Shown here: positions 30,265 to 38,715 of the stretch, piece by piece
How positions within the stretch are numbered: position 1 is the stretch's first letter
How the letters are laid out: each line of letters opens with the position of its first letter
Assembly (NCBI RefSeq): GCF_013386825.1
Contig: NZ_JACARC010000023.1
Location: 1-64,000 of the forward strand
DNA length: 64,000 bases
Direction of reading: 5' to 3'
DNA from: Pseudomonas sp. IPO3778
GTDB taxonomy: Bacteria; Pseudomonadota; Gammaproteobacteria; Pseudomonadales; Pseudomonadaceae
Notes under the pieces: model-generated
What the model was told of the DNA's origin: nothing
Databases searched by the model: none
Seen by the model: only the letters and a program-made list of their open reading frames with translations
Position numbers and translations under genes: made by a program

Positions 30265-31183
30265 CGGTCTTCCAGAAAGGGTAAAAGTTGAACCATTGTT
30301 GGGGCGCTTCCAGGCAGAACTGGCCCAGGCGCTCGGCGTAGCGGGCGGTCCATTGAGCGATCACCTGCTGGCGGTCGCTGCGTTTCCATTCGATCAGGTG
30401 GGCGAACGGCTCGATGATCAGGCGGTAACGGCCCTGATGCTTCAAGCACATCAGCAGGTTGACCGGGCATTTCAGCAGGCCGGCCAGCAGCCACGGGCCC
30501 TGGGGAAGGGCGGCGTCATGGCCGAGGAAATCCACCCGCACCGTGCGCCCGCCATGCAGCGGCACGCGGTCGCCGGCAATTGCCAGCCACTCGCCGGCGT
30601 CCAGGCGCTGGCTGAGCAGCATCATCACCGCCGGGTCGAGTTCGCTGACCTGGATCAGGCGCAAATGGGTCGCCCCGGCTTCGCCCAGAATCCGGTTGAA
30701 ACGTTCGGCGTGTTTGGTGTGCACCAGCACGTTCATGGTGACCTTTTCCCCCAGTTCGGCGAGGGCGCGGCACACTTCAAGATTGCCCAGGTGCGCGCCC
30801 ACCAGCATCTGGCCGCGTTCGCTGCGCAGTTGGCCGCGCAGTTGGGCCGAGTCGATGATTTCGATCTGGTCCAGGCGCAGCTTGCCGTTCCACACGTCGA
30901 GCTTGTCCAGCAACGCATCGGCGAAGGCCATGAACTGGCCGAAGACCCTTCTGTGGGTGGGGCGCAGGTCGACGCGCTGGCTCCAGTCGGCCAGCCGCTG
31001 CTGGTACTGCCAGGCGCTTTGGCGCGCAGTGCGGCCGAACAGGAAGAAGTAGAAAACGATGCCGTACAGCAGCGGGCTCAATAGCCGGCGCCCGAGGACT
31101 TTGGCGGCGAAGGCGGTGAATTTCATCAGCCAGAAACTGCCGCGTTCTTCGCGGTCGGCCCAGTGTTTAGTGTCCTGGGTCAT
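30248..31183 (-). CDS. LpxL/HtrB-like lipid acyltransferase
   Basis: 311-residue acyltransferase of the lysophospholipid/lipid A type. It has an N-terminal hydrophobic segment (about residues 35-50, LLYGIVFYFFLFG) and the catalytic HxxxxE motif as AHLGNLE. Enzymes of this kind in APE clusters probably attach a fatty acyl group to the glyco-lipid anchor of the polyene. Start ATG 31183 overlaps the glycosyltransferase stop (ATGA). Confidence 0.85.
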   Translation of the reverse strand: MTQDTKHWADREERGSFWLMKFTAFAAKVLGRRLLSPLLYGIVFYFFLFGRTARQSAWQYQQRLADWSQRVDLRPTHRRVFGQFMAFADALLDKLDVWNGKLRLDQIEIIDSAQLRGQLRSERGQMLVGAHLGNLEVCRALAELGEKVTMNVLVHTKHAERFNRILGEAGATHLRLIQVSELDPAVMMLLSQRLDAGEWLAIAGDRVPLHGGRTVRVDFLGHDAALPQGPWLLAGLLKCPVNLLMCLKHQGRYRLIIEPFAHLIEWKRSDRQQVIAQWTARYAERLGQFCLEAPQQWFNFYPFWKTDDDAS

Positions 31184-31914
31184 GCTTTCCACCGGTGCCA
31201 GAGGATCATCGGGGCACGTACCAACATGCCGAAGAACAGCCGGGTGTGCATCGAGGAAATCAGGGCGTTGTCGTGGAACAGGCGAAAGTGCGACAGGCCG
31301 TCGGCGGGGTAATGCACCTGGGTCGGCAGCCAGCGCATTGGCTGATTGCGCCAGGCCAGACGCACCAAAATGTCGGAGTCGAAATCCATGCGTTTGCCGA
31401 TGTTGGCCGAGTCCATCAGGGCCAGGGTTGGTTGTAGTGGGTACACGCGAAAGCCGCACATTGAATCGCGGATTTGCAGCGACAATGTATTGATCCACAC
31501 CCACACGTGGGTCAGGTAGCGCGCGTAGAGGCGGCCCTTGGGCACGCTGTCGTCGTATTCCGGGTAGCCGCAGATGACCGCGTCCGGGTGGGTGCGCGAG
31601 GCGTCGAGGAAGGTGCCGACCTCTCGCAGGTCGTGCTGGCCATCGGCGTCCACTTGCAGGGCGTGGGTGAAACCCAGGCGTGCGGCTTCGCGAAAGCCGG
31701 CCATGACTGCGGCGCCCTTGCCCTGGTTGGTGGGCAAGGTCAGCAAGGACACGTTATCGAGGGTTGCCAGTTGCGCCAGGACAGCGGCGCAGGCGGGGCT
31801 GCTGCCGTCGTCCACCAGCAGGCACGGCAGGCCGCTGTCCAGTACGGTGCGGACCACGGCGGGCACGGCGGCTTCGTGGTTATAGACCGGGATCAGGGCG
31901 CAGGGGTTATGCAT
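31180..31914 (-). CDS. Family 2 glycosyltransferase of the APE operon
   Basis: 244-residue GT-A fold glycosyltransferase with LIPVYNHE at the start, the nucleotide-binding LVDDGSS (about 35) and the metal-binding QVDADGQHD (about 88). It resembles dolichol-phosphate-mannose-synthase-like enzymes and probably helps build the sugar part of the polyene anchor. In some clusters this activity and an acyltransferase are one protein; here the acyltransferase is the next, separate gene. A REP pair lies between it and the upstream ligase gene. Confidence 0.87.
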   Translation of the reverse strand: MHNPCALIPVYNHEAAVPAVVRTVLDSGLPCLLVDDGSSPACAAVLAQLATLDNVSLLTLPTNQGKGAAVMAGFREAARLGFTHALQVDADGQHDLREVGTFLDASRTHPDAVICGYPEYDDSVPKGRLYARYLTHVWVWINTLSLQIRDSMCGFRVYPLQPTLALMDSANIGKRMDFDSDILVRLAWRNQPMRWLPTQVHYPADGLSHFRLFHDNALISSMHTRLFFGMLVRAPMILWHRWKA

Positions 31915-31944
31915 AACAGGCACCCCATTGGCACAAGCACTTCG

Positions 31945-32076
31945 TGTGGCGAGGGAGCTTGCTCCCGCTGGGCTGCGAAGCGGCCCCAATACAGGCGACC
32001 GAGATCTGCCTGATAAACCGCAGTGCCTGGGTTGGGAGTGCTGCGCACTCCAGCGGGAGCAAGCTCCCTCGCCACA
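31945..32076. repeat. REP pair splitting the APE operon
   Basis: Arms TGTGGCGAGGGAGCTTGCTCCCGCTGG and the complement ending GCCACA, about 75 bp apart, with a second inner inverted repeat (GGGAGTGCTGCGCACTCC). It fills the only sizeable gap (167 bp) in the operon, between the ligase-dehydratase fusion and the glycosyltransferase. A third REP family in this window. Confidence 0.88.
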
Positions 32077-32081
32077 AAAGC

Positions 32082-33752
32082 TTAATCACTGACCCTCTCC
32101 AGCACGATACGCCCACTGGAGCAGGCCGCCGTCTCATTGCGGTAGGCAAAGTACAGCTTGCCGCGCTCCTGATCGAACCGCAGGTGCAGTTCGATCCGGT
32201 CGTCCGGGCGCACCAGTTGCTGAAACTTGAGCACTTCCATCCCGGCGAATTGCGCCGGCAGGTTGAGCAGTTGCTGGCCCAGGTTCAGGGCCCAATCCAC
32301 CTGCACCACACCCGGCAGCACCGGGGTTTGCGGAAAGTGGCCGCTGAAGTAGGCGAGGTCCGGCGGGATCGCCAGTTGCAGGGTCCATTCACCGTTGACT
32401 TCGGTCTGTTCCAGCACTTCCGGCGCTTTCGGGCGGGGCGCCAGCAGCAGGGCTTCGACGTCAGCCTGGGGCAGCTTGCCTTGGCTGTTCAACGGCAATT
32501 GGCGCAACAGGCGCCAGCGGCGGGGCAGGGCCAGGGCTTCGCAATGTTGGCTCAAGTGCTGGCGCAGGGTTTGGGTGACGGTGCGCCGGCCCTGGTTGCG
32601 CAGGGCATGCAAACCGTCGCTGCTGAGCACCACGAGGGCGCCGAGGGAGGCACGGTTTTCCTGCACCACGCCAAGGCGGGTTTCGGCGACCCAGGCATGG
32701 TCCGTCAGCGCTTGTTCAAGCATCGGCAGGGAGATGCGTTTTTCTTCCAGCTTGACGATGCGGTCCAGGCGCCCCAGCAATTCGAAGCGGCCGTCGGCGT
32801 GGATCTTCGCGGCGTCGGCGGTGTGTTCGATATGGCCGGCGGGCAGGTACGGTGAGGCAATGCGCAAGGCGCCGTCGGCGTCCTGGGTCAGTTGCACCTC
32901 GGCAAACGGCTGCCAGGGTTGGTCGCCCTGGCGCCAGGCGATGCCGCCGGTTTCCGAGCTGCCGAGGATTTCTGTGGGCCACTGTTGCAGGCGCTGATGC
33001 AGGCTGCGGGCGGCGTCGAAAGGCAGCGCGCCGCCGGAGGAAAACACTCGCTTGACCGGTGTGAGGGCCGGCCAGTCGAGGTTGTCGCCCATACGCTTGA
33101 GCAGCGCCGGGCTGGCGACCCAGGCGAACTGCGCATGCTCGCGGCTGGCGCGCTGCAAGTCCTCGGGGAATGCCAGTTGCTGACGCACAAACGTACGCCC
33201 GGCACACAGCGGCCACAGCACCCGGAACAGCAAGCCATAGATATGTTGGGTGGCGACGCTGCCGATGATGCAGGCCTCACCGAGGTCGGCGCCCCACAGG
33301 GTTTCCAGGGCCAGGACCTCATTGGCCATCTGGCGCAGGGTTTTGTCGATGCGCTTGGGCTCGCCGCTGGAGCCGGAGGTGCACAGGCTCAGGCAGCAGG
33401 CGTCCAGGTCCAGGGCCGCGGCGCTCAATGGCGCTTGATACAGCGCGTCCAGGTCGCCAGCCGCGGTCAGCCAGGCGTCGACGGCATCGTCCCAGCGCTG
33501 GCGGGTTTGGGGTTGCAGGTCGGCGGGCAGCAACACGCTGACCCCGGCGCGCCAGGCACCCAGCAGGGCGATCGCCAGCAAGCCGGCATCTTCCAGGTGC
33601 ACCGCCAGGCGCTGGATGCCCCGGGCTTGCAACCCGGCGGCCAGGCTCAGGGACTTCTCCCACAACTGCGGGTGATCCAGGGCAGGCTCGGTGGTGACTG
33701 AACGCTGACCTACAGGCTCAAGCAACACGTGCTCAAGATTCAACCAATTCAT
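32082..33752 (-). CDS. apeH: AMP-dependent acyl ligase fused to hot-dog dehydratase (ApeH-ApeI)
   Basis: 556-residue two-domain protein. Residues 1 to about 445 form an adenylate-forming ligase with the P-loop-like [11 protein letters not shown] (near 113) and a [10 protein letters not shown] segment; it should activate the aromatic starter acid and load it onto an acyl carrier protein. Residues about 450-556 form a hot-dog dehydratase with [20 protein letters not shown], typical of ApeI. In described systems these are separate proteins. Start ATG 33752 overlaps the stop of the upstream membrane-protein gene (ATGA); a longer frame to 33863 is rejected for that reason. Confidence 0.88.
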   Translation of the reverse strand: MNWLNLEHVLLEPVGQRSVTTEPALDHPQLWEKSLSLAAGLQARGIQRLAVHLEDAGLLAIALLGAWRAGVSVLLPADLQPQTRQRWDDAVDAWLTAAGDLDALYQAPLSAAALDLDACCLSLCTSGSSGEPKRIDKTLRQMANEVLALETLWGADLGEACIIGSVATQHIYGLLFRVLWPLCAGRTFVRQQLAFPEDLQRASREHAQFAWVASPALLKRMGDNLDWPALTPVKRVFSSGGALPFDAARSLHQRLQQWPTEILGSSETGGIAWRQGDQPWQPFAEVQLTQDADGALRIASPYLPAGHIEHTADAAKIHADGRFELLGRLDRIVKLEEKRISLPMLEQALTDHAWVAETRLGVVQENRASLGALVVLSSDGLHALRNQGRRTVTQTLRQHLSQHCEALALPRRWRLLRQLPLNSQGKLPQADVEALLLAPRPKAPEVLEQTEVNGEWTLQLAIPPDLAYFSGHFPQTPVLPGVVQVDWALNLGQQLLNLPAQFAGMEVLKFQQLVRPDDRIELHLRFDQERGKLYFAYRNETAACSSGRIVLERVSD

Positions 33753-34294
33753 ACGCGGCCTCGAACCCTTTGTCGTACCAGCCATTCCACGGCAAACAAC
33801 AGCCCCATCAGCCCGTAGGCGATCATGCCGTTGTACAACGTCCACCAGCTCAGCGGCGCCCACAGGGTGAGGGCGGCGGCGAGCAGGCCGTTACACAGAA
33901 AAAACACACTCCACACCACGGTGACCTGGCGGGTATACACAATCGCTCTTTCGGGCAATTGGGGCTCGGTCATGCGGGCCAGGCGCTCGACCATCGGTGG
34001 CCCGTATTTCAGGCTCAGGCCGAACAGCGCCAGCATGAACGCGCTGACCAGGCTCGGGTACCAGCGCAGCATCTGCGGGTTGTCGAACCAGGCGAGCAGC
34101 AGGCAAAAGACGATGATTGCCGCCGCCATCCAACGACTGCCCGGGCGCCGGGCGCCGGTCAGTGCGCGCAACAGCCACAGGCTGCCCAGCAGCAGGCCAA
34201 ATTGCCAGGGGGCAAAATGCTCCGTGCCGTAATACACCGCAAAAGGGTACAGCAGCCCCGCCAGCAACAGGCCAAGGCCGATCAGCCGGCTCAT
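33749..34294 (-). CDS. COG4648-type membrane protein of the APE operon
   Basis: 181-residue polytopic membrane protein with about five or six hydrophobic segments (for example residues 3-22, 31-45, 55-70, 79-95, 123-140, 148-168). It corresponds to the small membrane protein found between the acyl carrier protein and ligase genes in APE clusters (apeG by order). Biochemical role unknown. ATGA overlaps on both sides. Confidence 0.8.
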   Translation of the reverse strand: MSRLIGLGLLLAGLLYPFAVYYGTEHFAPWQFGLLLGSLWLLRALTGARRPGSRWMAAAIIVFCLLLAWFDNPQMLRWYPSLVSAFMLALFGLSLKYGPPMVERLARMTEPQLPERAIVYTRQVTVVWSVFFLCNGLLAAALTLWAPLSWWTLYNGMIAYGLMGLLFAVEWLVRQRVRGRV

Positions 34295-34545
34295 GCGGCC
34301 GGTTGAACCAGACGGTAGACCGCCTCGACCACGTCGCTCACAGTACGCACGGCCTTGAACTCTTCGGCGGCGATTTTTTTGCCGGTCTGGCGCTTGATGT
34401 GGTCGATCAGGTCCACCGCATCAATGCTGTCGATTTCCAGGTCCTGGTACAGGTTGGCGTCGAGGGTGACGCGTTCAGGTTCCAGTTCAAACAGTTCCAC
34501 CAGGGCGTCGCGCAAGGTGTTGAAAATATCGTCACGAGTTTGCAT
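34291..34545 (-). CDS. apeF: Acyl carrier protein, second of the APE pair
   Basis: 84-residue acyl carrier protein. The phosphopantetheine attachment serine is in EIDSIDAVDLI (about residue 40), within the usual four-helix pattern. It would hold the starter or growing polyene chain. Start is 9 bp after the stop of the other carrier protein gene; its stop overlaps the membrane-protein start (ATGA). The E/F naming follows gene order only. Confidence 0.92.
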   Translation of the reverse strand: MQTRDDIFNTLRDALVELFELEPERVTLDANLYQDLEIDSIDAVDLIDHIKRQTGKKIAAEEFKAVRTVSDVVEAVYRLVQPAA

Positions 34546-34554
34546 GGTACGGTC

Positions 34555-34824
34555 TCAAGCTGCCTGTCTGGCCGTGACGAACGCCGCGAGGCTGGCCACG
34601 TTGGTGAAGTGATTGCGGGTGTCCTTGGCGTCGGCATCGATCTTGATGCCGTACTTTTTCTGGATCGCCAGGCCCAATTCCAGGGCGTCGACGGAATCCA
34701 GGCCCAGGCCTTCGCCGAACAGGGTTTGCTCGTTGCCGATGTCGCTCTCGTTGATGTCTTCCAGGCCCAGGGCCTCGATGATCAGCGTTTTTATGTCGTG
34801 CTCAAGGCGGTGTTGGTCGCTCAT
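34555..34824 (-). CDS. apeE: Acyl carrier protein, first of the APE pair
   Basis: 89-residue acyl carrier protein with the attachment serine in GLGLDSVDALEL (about residue 42). The ATG at 34824 (MSDQHRL) lies inside the end of the acyltransferase gene with a 23-nt overlap; a longer in-frame start at 34908 would only add translated acyltransferase sequence. Two carrier proteins are usual for aryl polyene synthesis, with one thought to carry the starter and the other the extending chain. Confidence 0.92.
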   Translation of the reverse strand: MSDQHRLEHDIKTLIIEALGLEDINESDIGNEQTLFGEGLGLDSVDALELGLAIQKKYGIKIDADAKDTRNHFTNVASLAAFVTARQAA

Positions 34825-35614
34825 CTTCGGCGAGCTCCTTAATAAAATACTGGTGCAGGTAATCGTTAAGCTTGCGTGAAGCCTGGGGCGCGGGGCCTTG
34901 TGCGGCAAACGCCTGTGGTTCTATATCGGCACCCACGCGCAAACTGAAGTGAAAACGGCGATTCGGGATGCGATACCAGGGTTCGGCCTTGGTCAGGGTG
35001 GTGGGGCTGACCTTGATCACCACCGGGGTAATGATGCTCGCACCTCGCAAGGCAATAGCGGCGGCGCCGCGATGAAAGGTCGGCGCCTGGCCGGGAGAGG
35101 TGCGGGTGCCCTCCGGGAAAATGATCAGAGTCTGGCCGTCTCGCAGGGCACTTGCGGCGGCGTCGAGCATGTCGGCGCTGCCGTCGTTGCTGATGTAGCC
35201 GGCGTCGCGCACCGGCCCGCGGGTGAACGGGTTCTGCCACAGGCTCTGCTTGACCACGCAGTTGGTCTGGCGCATCAGGGCGATCAGAAACACCACGTCC
35301 ACCAGCGACGGGTGGTTGGCGATGATCATTTGGCCCGGGCGGCCGAGCTTTTCCGCGCCTTCGACGCTGTAGGTCAGAATGCCCAGGCGCATCATCATGC
35401 GGATAAACAACCAGAACAGGCAGCTGATGGTGTGGCGGGCGCGTCGCTGATGCTGTTTGGTGTCACCCGGCAGGCAACTGAGCAGCGGGAACACCAGCAC
35501 GCGCAGGCACAGGCCACCGAGGCCAAACAGGGCGAAGGCGGTGGCAGTGGCGAACAGGCGCCAGTAGTAGGCCTGTCGAGGCTTTTCGGTCAGGGCTTGC
35601 GTTGCCAGTTCCAT
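34802..35614 (-). CDS. PlsC-like 1-acyl-glycerol-phosphate acyltransferase
   Basis: 270-residue membrane-bound acyltransferase (apeD by order). One or two N-terminal hydrophobic segments (about 19-40) are followed by the catalytic NHPSLVD motif (HxxxxD, about 95) and the substrate-binding FPEGTRTSPG motif (about 165). It probably acylates a lipid precursor for anchoring the pigment. Start ATG 35614 lies 25 nt inside the upstream gene. Confidence 0.88.
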   Translation of the reverse strand: MELATQALTEKPRQAYYWRLFATATAFALFGLGGLCLRVLVFPLLSCLPGDTKQHQRRARHTISCLFWLFIRMMMRLGILTYSVEGAEKLGRPGQMIIANHPSLVDVVFLIALMRQTNCVVKQSLWQNPFTRGPVRDAGYISNDGSADMLDAAASALRDGQTLIIFPEGTRTSPGQAPTFHRGAAAIALRGASIITPVVIKVSPTTLTKAEPWYRIPNRRFHFSLRVGADIEPQAFAAQGPAPQASRKLNDYLHQYFIKELAEDERPTPP

Positions 35615-36312
35615 ACTCGGTTCTTCCAGGCATGTTGGCAGGCGCCCTGATCGTTCAGCAGGGTGCGCAGCAGGTTCAGGGCGTGGGGCCACTGGGCTTT
35701 GGTGGTGGGTTGGACAGCGGCCGTATTCAGTTCCAGCTGCCACTCGTCGCCCGGCGTCAGCAGCAGGCCGAGGGCGTAGGGGAACGGCACGTCGTCGATC
35801 CAGCGGGCATAGGCCTCGGGCGGCTGTTCCTCGGTAATGATCAGCAACACCGCCGGTGCGCCTTCATTGAGCAGGGCGGCGGCTTCGAGCACGCCGTGCT
35901 CCAGGCCATCACCGGCGGCGGCGAGGGCGGTCATTTCGGCGGTTTCATTGCGCAGGATCGACCACAAGCCAATCACCGCGTTGTGCACCGACAGGCTGAA
36001 CTGGGTCGGCGACAGCGGTTCGTCGTTGGCCAGGTCGCTGAGAATATCGAGGGTGCGCGGGGTTTCACCGTGACGGGAAACAAACACCAATGGCAGCTGT
36101 TGCAAGCCATCGGCCAGTGGCCAGCCCACACTGAAGGCCATGCGCGCCAGGCGGCTCAGGCGCCGGCGCTGCATGGCCGGCAGGAATGACACGTCGGGGG
36201 CGGCGTCGCTGCCGGCGAGCACCGTGGGTTGCTGGCACCAGGCGCGCCAGTCGTCCGCGCTTTCGAGCCCGGGGGCCCAGGCACGCCATTGGGCGATGTT
36301 GAAATTGATCAC
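35590..36312 (-). CDS. apeC: Truncated ketosynthase-like protein, probable chain-length partner (ApeC-type)
   Basis: 240-residue protein matching the N-terminal part of a ketosynthase fold but lacking the Cys-His-His active site: where the Cys would be the sequence reads FSLSVHNAVIG. Such short homologues (ApeC) pair with the active ketosynthase ApeO and act like a chain-length factor. It is the first gene of the operon and starts with GTG at 36312; a putative promoter lies about 90 bp upstream. Confidence 0.85.
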   Translation of the reverse strand: MINFNIAQWRAWAPGLESADDWRAWCQQPTVLAGSDAAPDVSFLPAMQRRRLSRLARMAFSVGWPLADGLQQLPLVFVSRHGETPRTLDILSDLANDEPLSPTQFSLSVHNAVIGLWSILRNETAEMTALAAAGDGLEHGVLEAAALLNEGAPAVLLIITEEQPPEAYARWIDDVPFPYALGLLLTPGDEWQLELNTAAVQPTTKAQWPHALNLLRTLLNDQGACQHAWKNRVWNWQRKP

Positions 36313-36659
36313 TGAGAAGTTATCCCGCCCCTGCGGGCTTCCTTGTGCGGCCTTTGGCCCCGGATACGGGGACAGGGAGCAATGGCCGAGTGGGGCGCAT
36401 TATCCCGGTGCCGTGGGGTTCTAGCAAACTTTGGTAAAGAATTGTTCACGGCTGATTACAATTTCGAAGGAAAGAATTACAGATTGTCCGCCATGCAGGT
36501 GGGGCAGCAGGTGTCAGGCAATTCCTGCTTTGTCGGACAGGCGGGAAAATGTTGTGCGAGATAGAGCCTCTGATGCTGTAGTACAAGAACAAACGAGGTA
36601 GCTAAGCGGCGCTTTTGCCCTCTACACTCGGTCATTCATTGATACACGGAGGTTTTTCC
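36313..36659. promoter_or_regulatory. Divergent intergenic region between the APE operon and parA
   Basis: No gene is seen. On the minus strand, TTGCTA (36422-36427) and GATAAT (36399-36404) are 17 bp apart, a good sigma-70-like promoter for the APE operon. The leader that would follow contains small hairpins: GGCC-ttt-GGCC (36349-36359), CCCCG-gata-CGGGG (36358-36371) and CCCGC/GCGGG (36324-36337). The first two overlap and exclude each other. The parA side has a clear GGAGG ribosome site but no obvious promoter. Promoter prediction is by eye. Confidence 0.45.
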
Positions 36660-37430
36660 ATGCGGCGCGTGGTGTTCAACCAAAAAGGCGGTGTTGGCAA
36701 GTCCAGCATTGCCTGCAACCTGGCGGCGGTCAGCGCCAGCGAAGGCTATCGAACCCTGTTGGTGGACCTCGATGCTCAGGCCAACTCAACCCAGTACCTC
36801 ACCGGGCTGACCGGCGATGACATCCCCATGGGCATCGCTGACTTCTTCAAACAAACCCTGTCTTCCGGGCCGTTTTCGAAGAAAAACCAGGTGGATATCT
36901 ACGAAACCCCGTTCGACAACCTGCACGTCATCACCGCCACGGCGGAACTGGCGGACCTGCAGCCCAAGCTCGAGGCCAAGCACAAGATCAACAAGCTGCG
37001 AAAGCTGCTGGATGAATTGAGCGAGGACTACGACCGGATTTACCTGGATACGCCGCCGGCGTTGAACTTCTATGCGGTTTCAGCGCTGATTGCCGCTGAT
37101 CGCGTACTGATCCCGTTCGATTGCGACAGCTTCTCCCGCCAGGCGTTGTATGGCCTGCTGGCAGAAATTGAAGAATTGAAGGAAGACCACAACGAAGGGC
37201 TGGAAGTGGAAGGCATTGTGGTCAACCAGTTCCAGGCCCGGGCGAGCCTGCCGCAGCAGATGCTGGATGAACTGATTGCCGAAGGGTTGCCGGTGCTGCC
37301 GGTGTACCTGACCAGTTCGGTGCGCATGCGTGAGTCGCACCAGGCGAATATGCCGCTGATCCACCTGGACCCACGGCACAAGCTGACACAGCAATTTGTG
37401 GAGTTGCACAACCTGCTGGAAAACGCGTGA
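36660..37430 (+). CDS. Orphan ParA-family ATPase
   Basis: 256-residue Walker-type ATPase with the deviant Walker A KGGVGKSS at residues 9-16, the [11 protein letters not shown]alker A' region (about 38) and the [12 protein letters not shown]alker B segment (about 125). Such proteins position plasmids, chromosomes or protein clusters. There is no ParB gene or centromere-like repeat next to it, so the cargo is unknown. An excellent ribosome site (CGGAGG) precedes the ATG at 36660; an upstream in-frame start at 36615 is rejected. Confidence 0.88.
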   Translation: MRRVVFNQKGGVGKSSIACNLAAVSASEGYRTLLVDLDAQANSTQYLTGLTGDDIPMGIADFFKQTLSSGPFSKKNQVDIYETPFDNLHVITATAELADLQPKLEAKHKINKLRKLLDELSEDYDRIYLDTPPALNFYAVSALIAADRVLIPFDCDSFSRQALYGLLAEIEELKEDHNEGLEVEGIVVNQFQARASLPQQMLDELIAEGLPVLPVYLTSSVRMRESHQANMPLIHLDPRHKLTQQFVELHNLLENA

Positions 37431-37453
37431 TTTAGCAGGCAACACATAACCCA

Positions 37454-37557
37454 TGTGGGAGCCTGCTTGTGTGGGAGCCGGGCTTGCCCGCGATGCAGTC
37501 AACTCGGTTTGTCAGTTACACCGAGGTGATGCTATCGCAGGCAAGCCAGCTCCCACA
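37454..37557. repeat. REP pair with a partial extra copy
   Basis: Same GTGGGAGC family as at 16072, with the core duplicated on the left side (TGTGGGAGCCTGCTTG followed at once by TGTGGGAGCCGGGCTTG). The right arm is complementary (GGCAAGCCAGCTCCCACA). It follows the parA stop. Confidence 0.87.
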
Positions 37558-37660
37558 TTGGTCTTTGTTCCTACAGGGAAATCGTCGTCTTGCGCCGTTG
37601 CCTACAGTTACGCCAGAATCCGCCGGCTTGTGCGTCTAGCCCTGCATCTCTAAGGTTCTT

Positions 37661-37873
37661 CGATCGCTGACATCAGCGATCGGGTTTAGTAGCCCAGTGG
37701 TGACGACGTCCAGTGCTTATTCAGTCAGGAACTTCCTGCGCTTGATGGCGGCTGTACGTAGGGCGCTTTCGAGCGCGCCGGTTGCGTCTCCCCGGTCTAC
37801 TAACCTGCGTACAGCTGCCACCCCTTCGTTTAGTAGCGAGTTGGTTGCGGCTTCACTACTACGGAGACGAATC
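37661..37873 (+). promoter_or_regulatory. Highly structured 5' leader of the DUF6124 gene
   Basis: A chain of inverted repeats runs up to the start codon. 37661-37682 is a 10-bp hairpin (CGATCGCTGA-CA-TCAGCGATCG). 37746-37762 pairs with 37804-37820 over 17 bp with only two G-T wobbles, enclosing a GCGCT-TTCG-AGCGC hairpin (37763-37776). The box TTTAGTAG occurs at 37685-37692 and 37829-37836, and its complements CTACTAA (37797-37803) and CTACTA (37856-37861) lie between and after. The last one abuts the ribosome site CGGAGA. Mutually exclusive folds are therefore possible. RNA function is inference; I recall similar leaders before related genes in other pseudomonads but could not check. Confidence 0.6.
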
Positions 37874-38209
37874 ATGTTCAAAATAACGCCAAATCCGCCA
37901 GATGCCCCGTTTCATGACGAGAAGCTCAATCGAGCCGCTTACCGCGCCATCGACCACTATCTCAATCCCTCTGAAACCCCAAGCTCAGCAACGTTGTTTG
38001 CCGTTACCCCCGGCATTGACGACGAAACCCTGATCCTCAATACCTACGAAACCTTCTCCTCAGTCACCACCCTCTTGCTCGACCTTTCCGACGACCTCAC
38101 CGGTAAGCAGCGCGATGTCGCGTTGGCCATTCATCAATTGAGCGAATTGGGCGTACTGCTGATGGGGCAAGTGATGGACCGGGGCGTTCCGCTGCCTCAA
38201 ACGCCCTGA
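37874..38209 (+). CDS. DUF6124/DUF3077-type small protein
   Basis: 111-residue soluble protein beginning MFKITPNPPDAP, the usual opening of a small family present in several copies in fluorescent pseudomonads. The rest is predicted mainly helical (ALAIHQLSELGVLLMG near the end). No catalytic motif or known function. The ATG at 37874 has the ribosome site CGGAGA; the frame is open upstream to 37697 but that part is the structured leader. Its 3' end overlaps the convergent trxC by 13 bp. Confidence 0.8.
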   Translation: MFKITPNPPDAPFHDEKLNRAAYRAIDHYLNPSETPSSATLFAVTPGIDDETLILNTYETFSSVTTLLLDLSDDLTGKQRDVALAIHQLSELGVLLMGQVMDRGVPLPQTP

Positions 38210-38631
38210 CTGCGCAGCCAGCTCATCAACTGCGGCAACGGAAACGCTCCGCTCTGACGCGCCACTTCCCGGCCATTCTTGAACAGGATCAGGCTGGGAA
38301 TCGAGCGAATTCCCAACTGAGCGGATAACTGCTGATTGGCCTCGCTATCGAGCTTGGCCAACCGGCATTTCCCGGCCAACTGCCCGGCAGCCTGTTCAAA
38401 CACCGGTGCAAACGACTTGCACGGCCCGCACCATTCGGCCCACACATCCACCAGCAACGGCAGGTCGCCCTTGATCTGGCTGGCGTAGTCGCCCTGTTTC
38501 AACTCAAAGGATTTGCTCAACAGCACCGGCTGCTTGCAGCGCCCGCATTTAGGCGCATCGCCCAGGCGTTCATTGGGGATACGGTTAAGACCGTTGCAGT
38601 GGGGGCAGGGGATTACTAGAGAGTCGGACAT
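38197..38631 (-). CDS. trxC: Thioredoxin 2
   Basis: 144-residue thioredoxin of the TrxC type. The N-terminal part has two CxxC pairs (CPHC near residue 8 and CGRC near 28) that bind zinc, followed by the thioredoxin fold with WCGPC near residue 64 and the cis-proline segment IRSIPSLILF. It reduces disulfides in the cytoplasm during oxidative stress. ATG 38631 is preferred because a GGAG site lies just upstream. Confidence 0.93.
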   Translation of the reverse strand: MSDSLVIPCPHCNGLNRIPNERLGDAPKCGRCKQPVLLSKSFELKQGDYASQIKGDLPLLVDVWAEWCGPCKSFAPVFEQAAGQLAGKCRLAKLDSEANQQLSAQLGIRSIPSLILFKNGREVARQSGAFPLPQLMSWLRSQGV

Positions 38632-38715
38632 GGTGGGCTCCGTGAAAGTGGCCAATGGGTTCTATTTGGAGTCGGAGACTTGGTTTATCAAGGAATAACT
38701 GAAAGAGGGGGCAAC

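Noticed and set aside
37454..37557. Repeated palindromic units suggestive of a CRISPR array
   Set aside because: Only paired inverted copies with no regular direct repeats or spacers; they are REP elements.
37697..37873. In-frame N-terminal extension of the DUF6124 protein
   Set aside because: The extension is Arg/Ser-rich translation of the hairpin leader, and the ribosome site and family start MFKITPNPP support ATG 37874.
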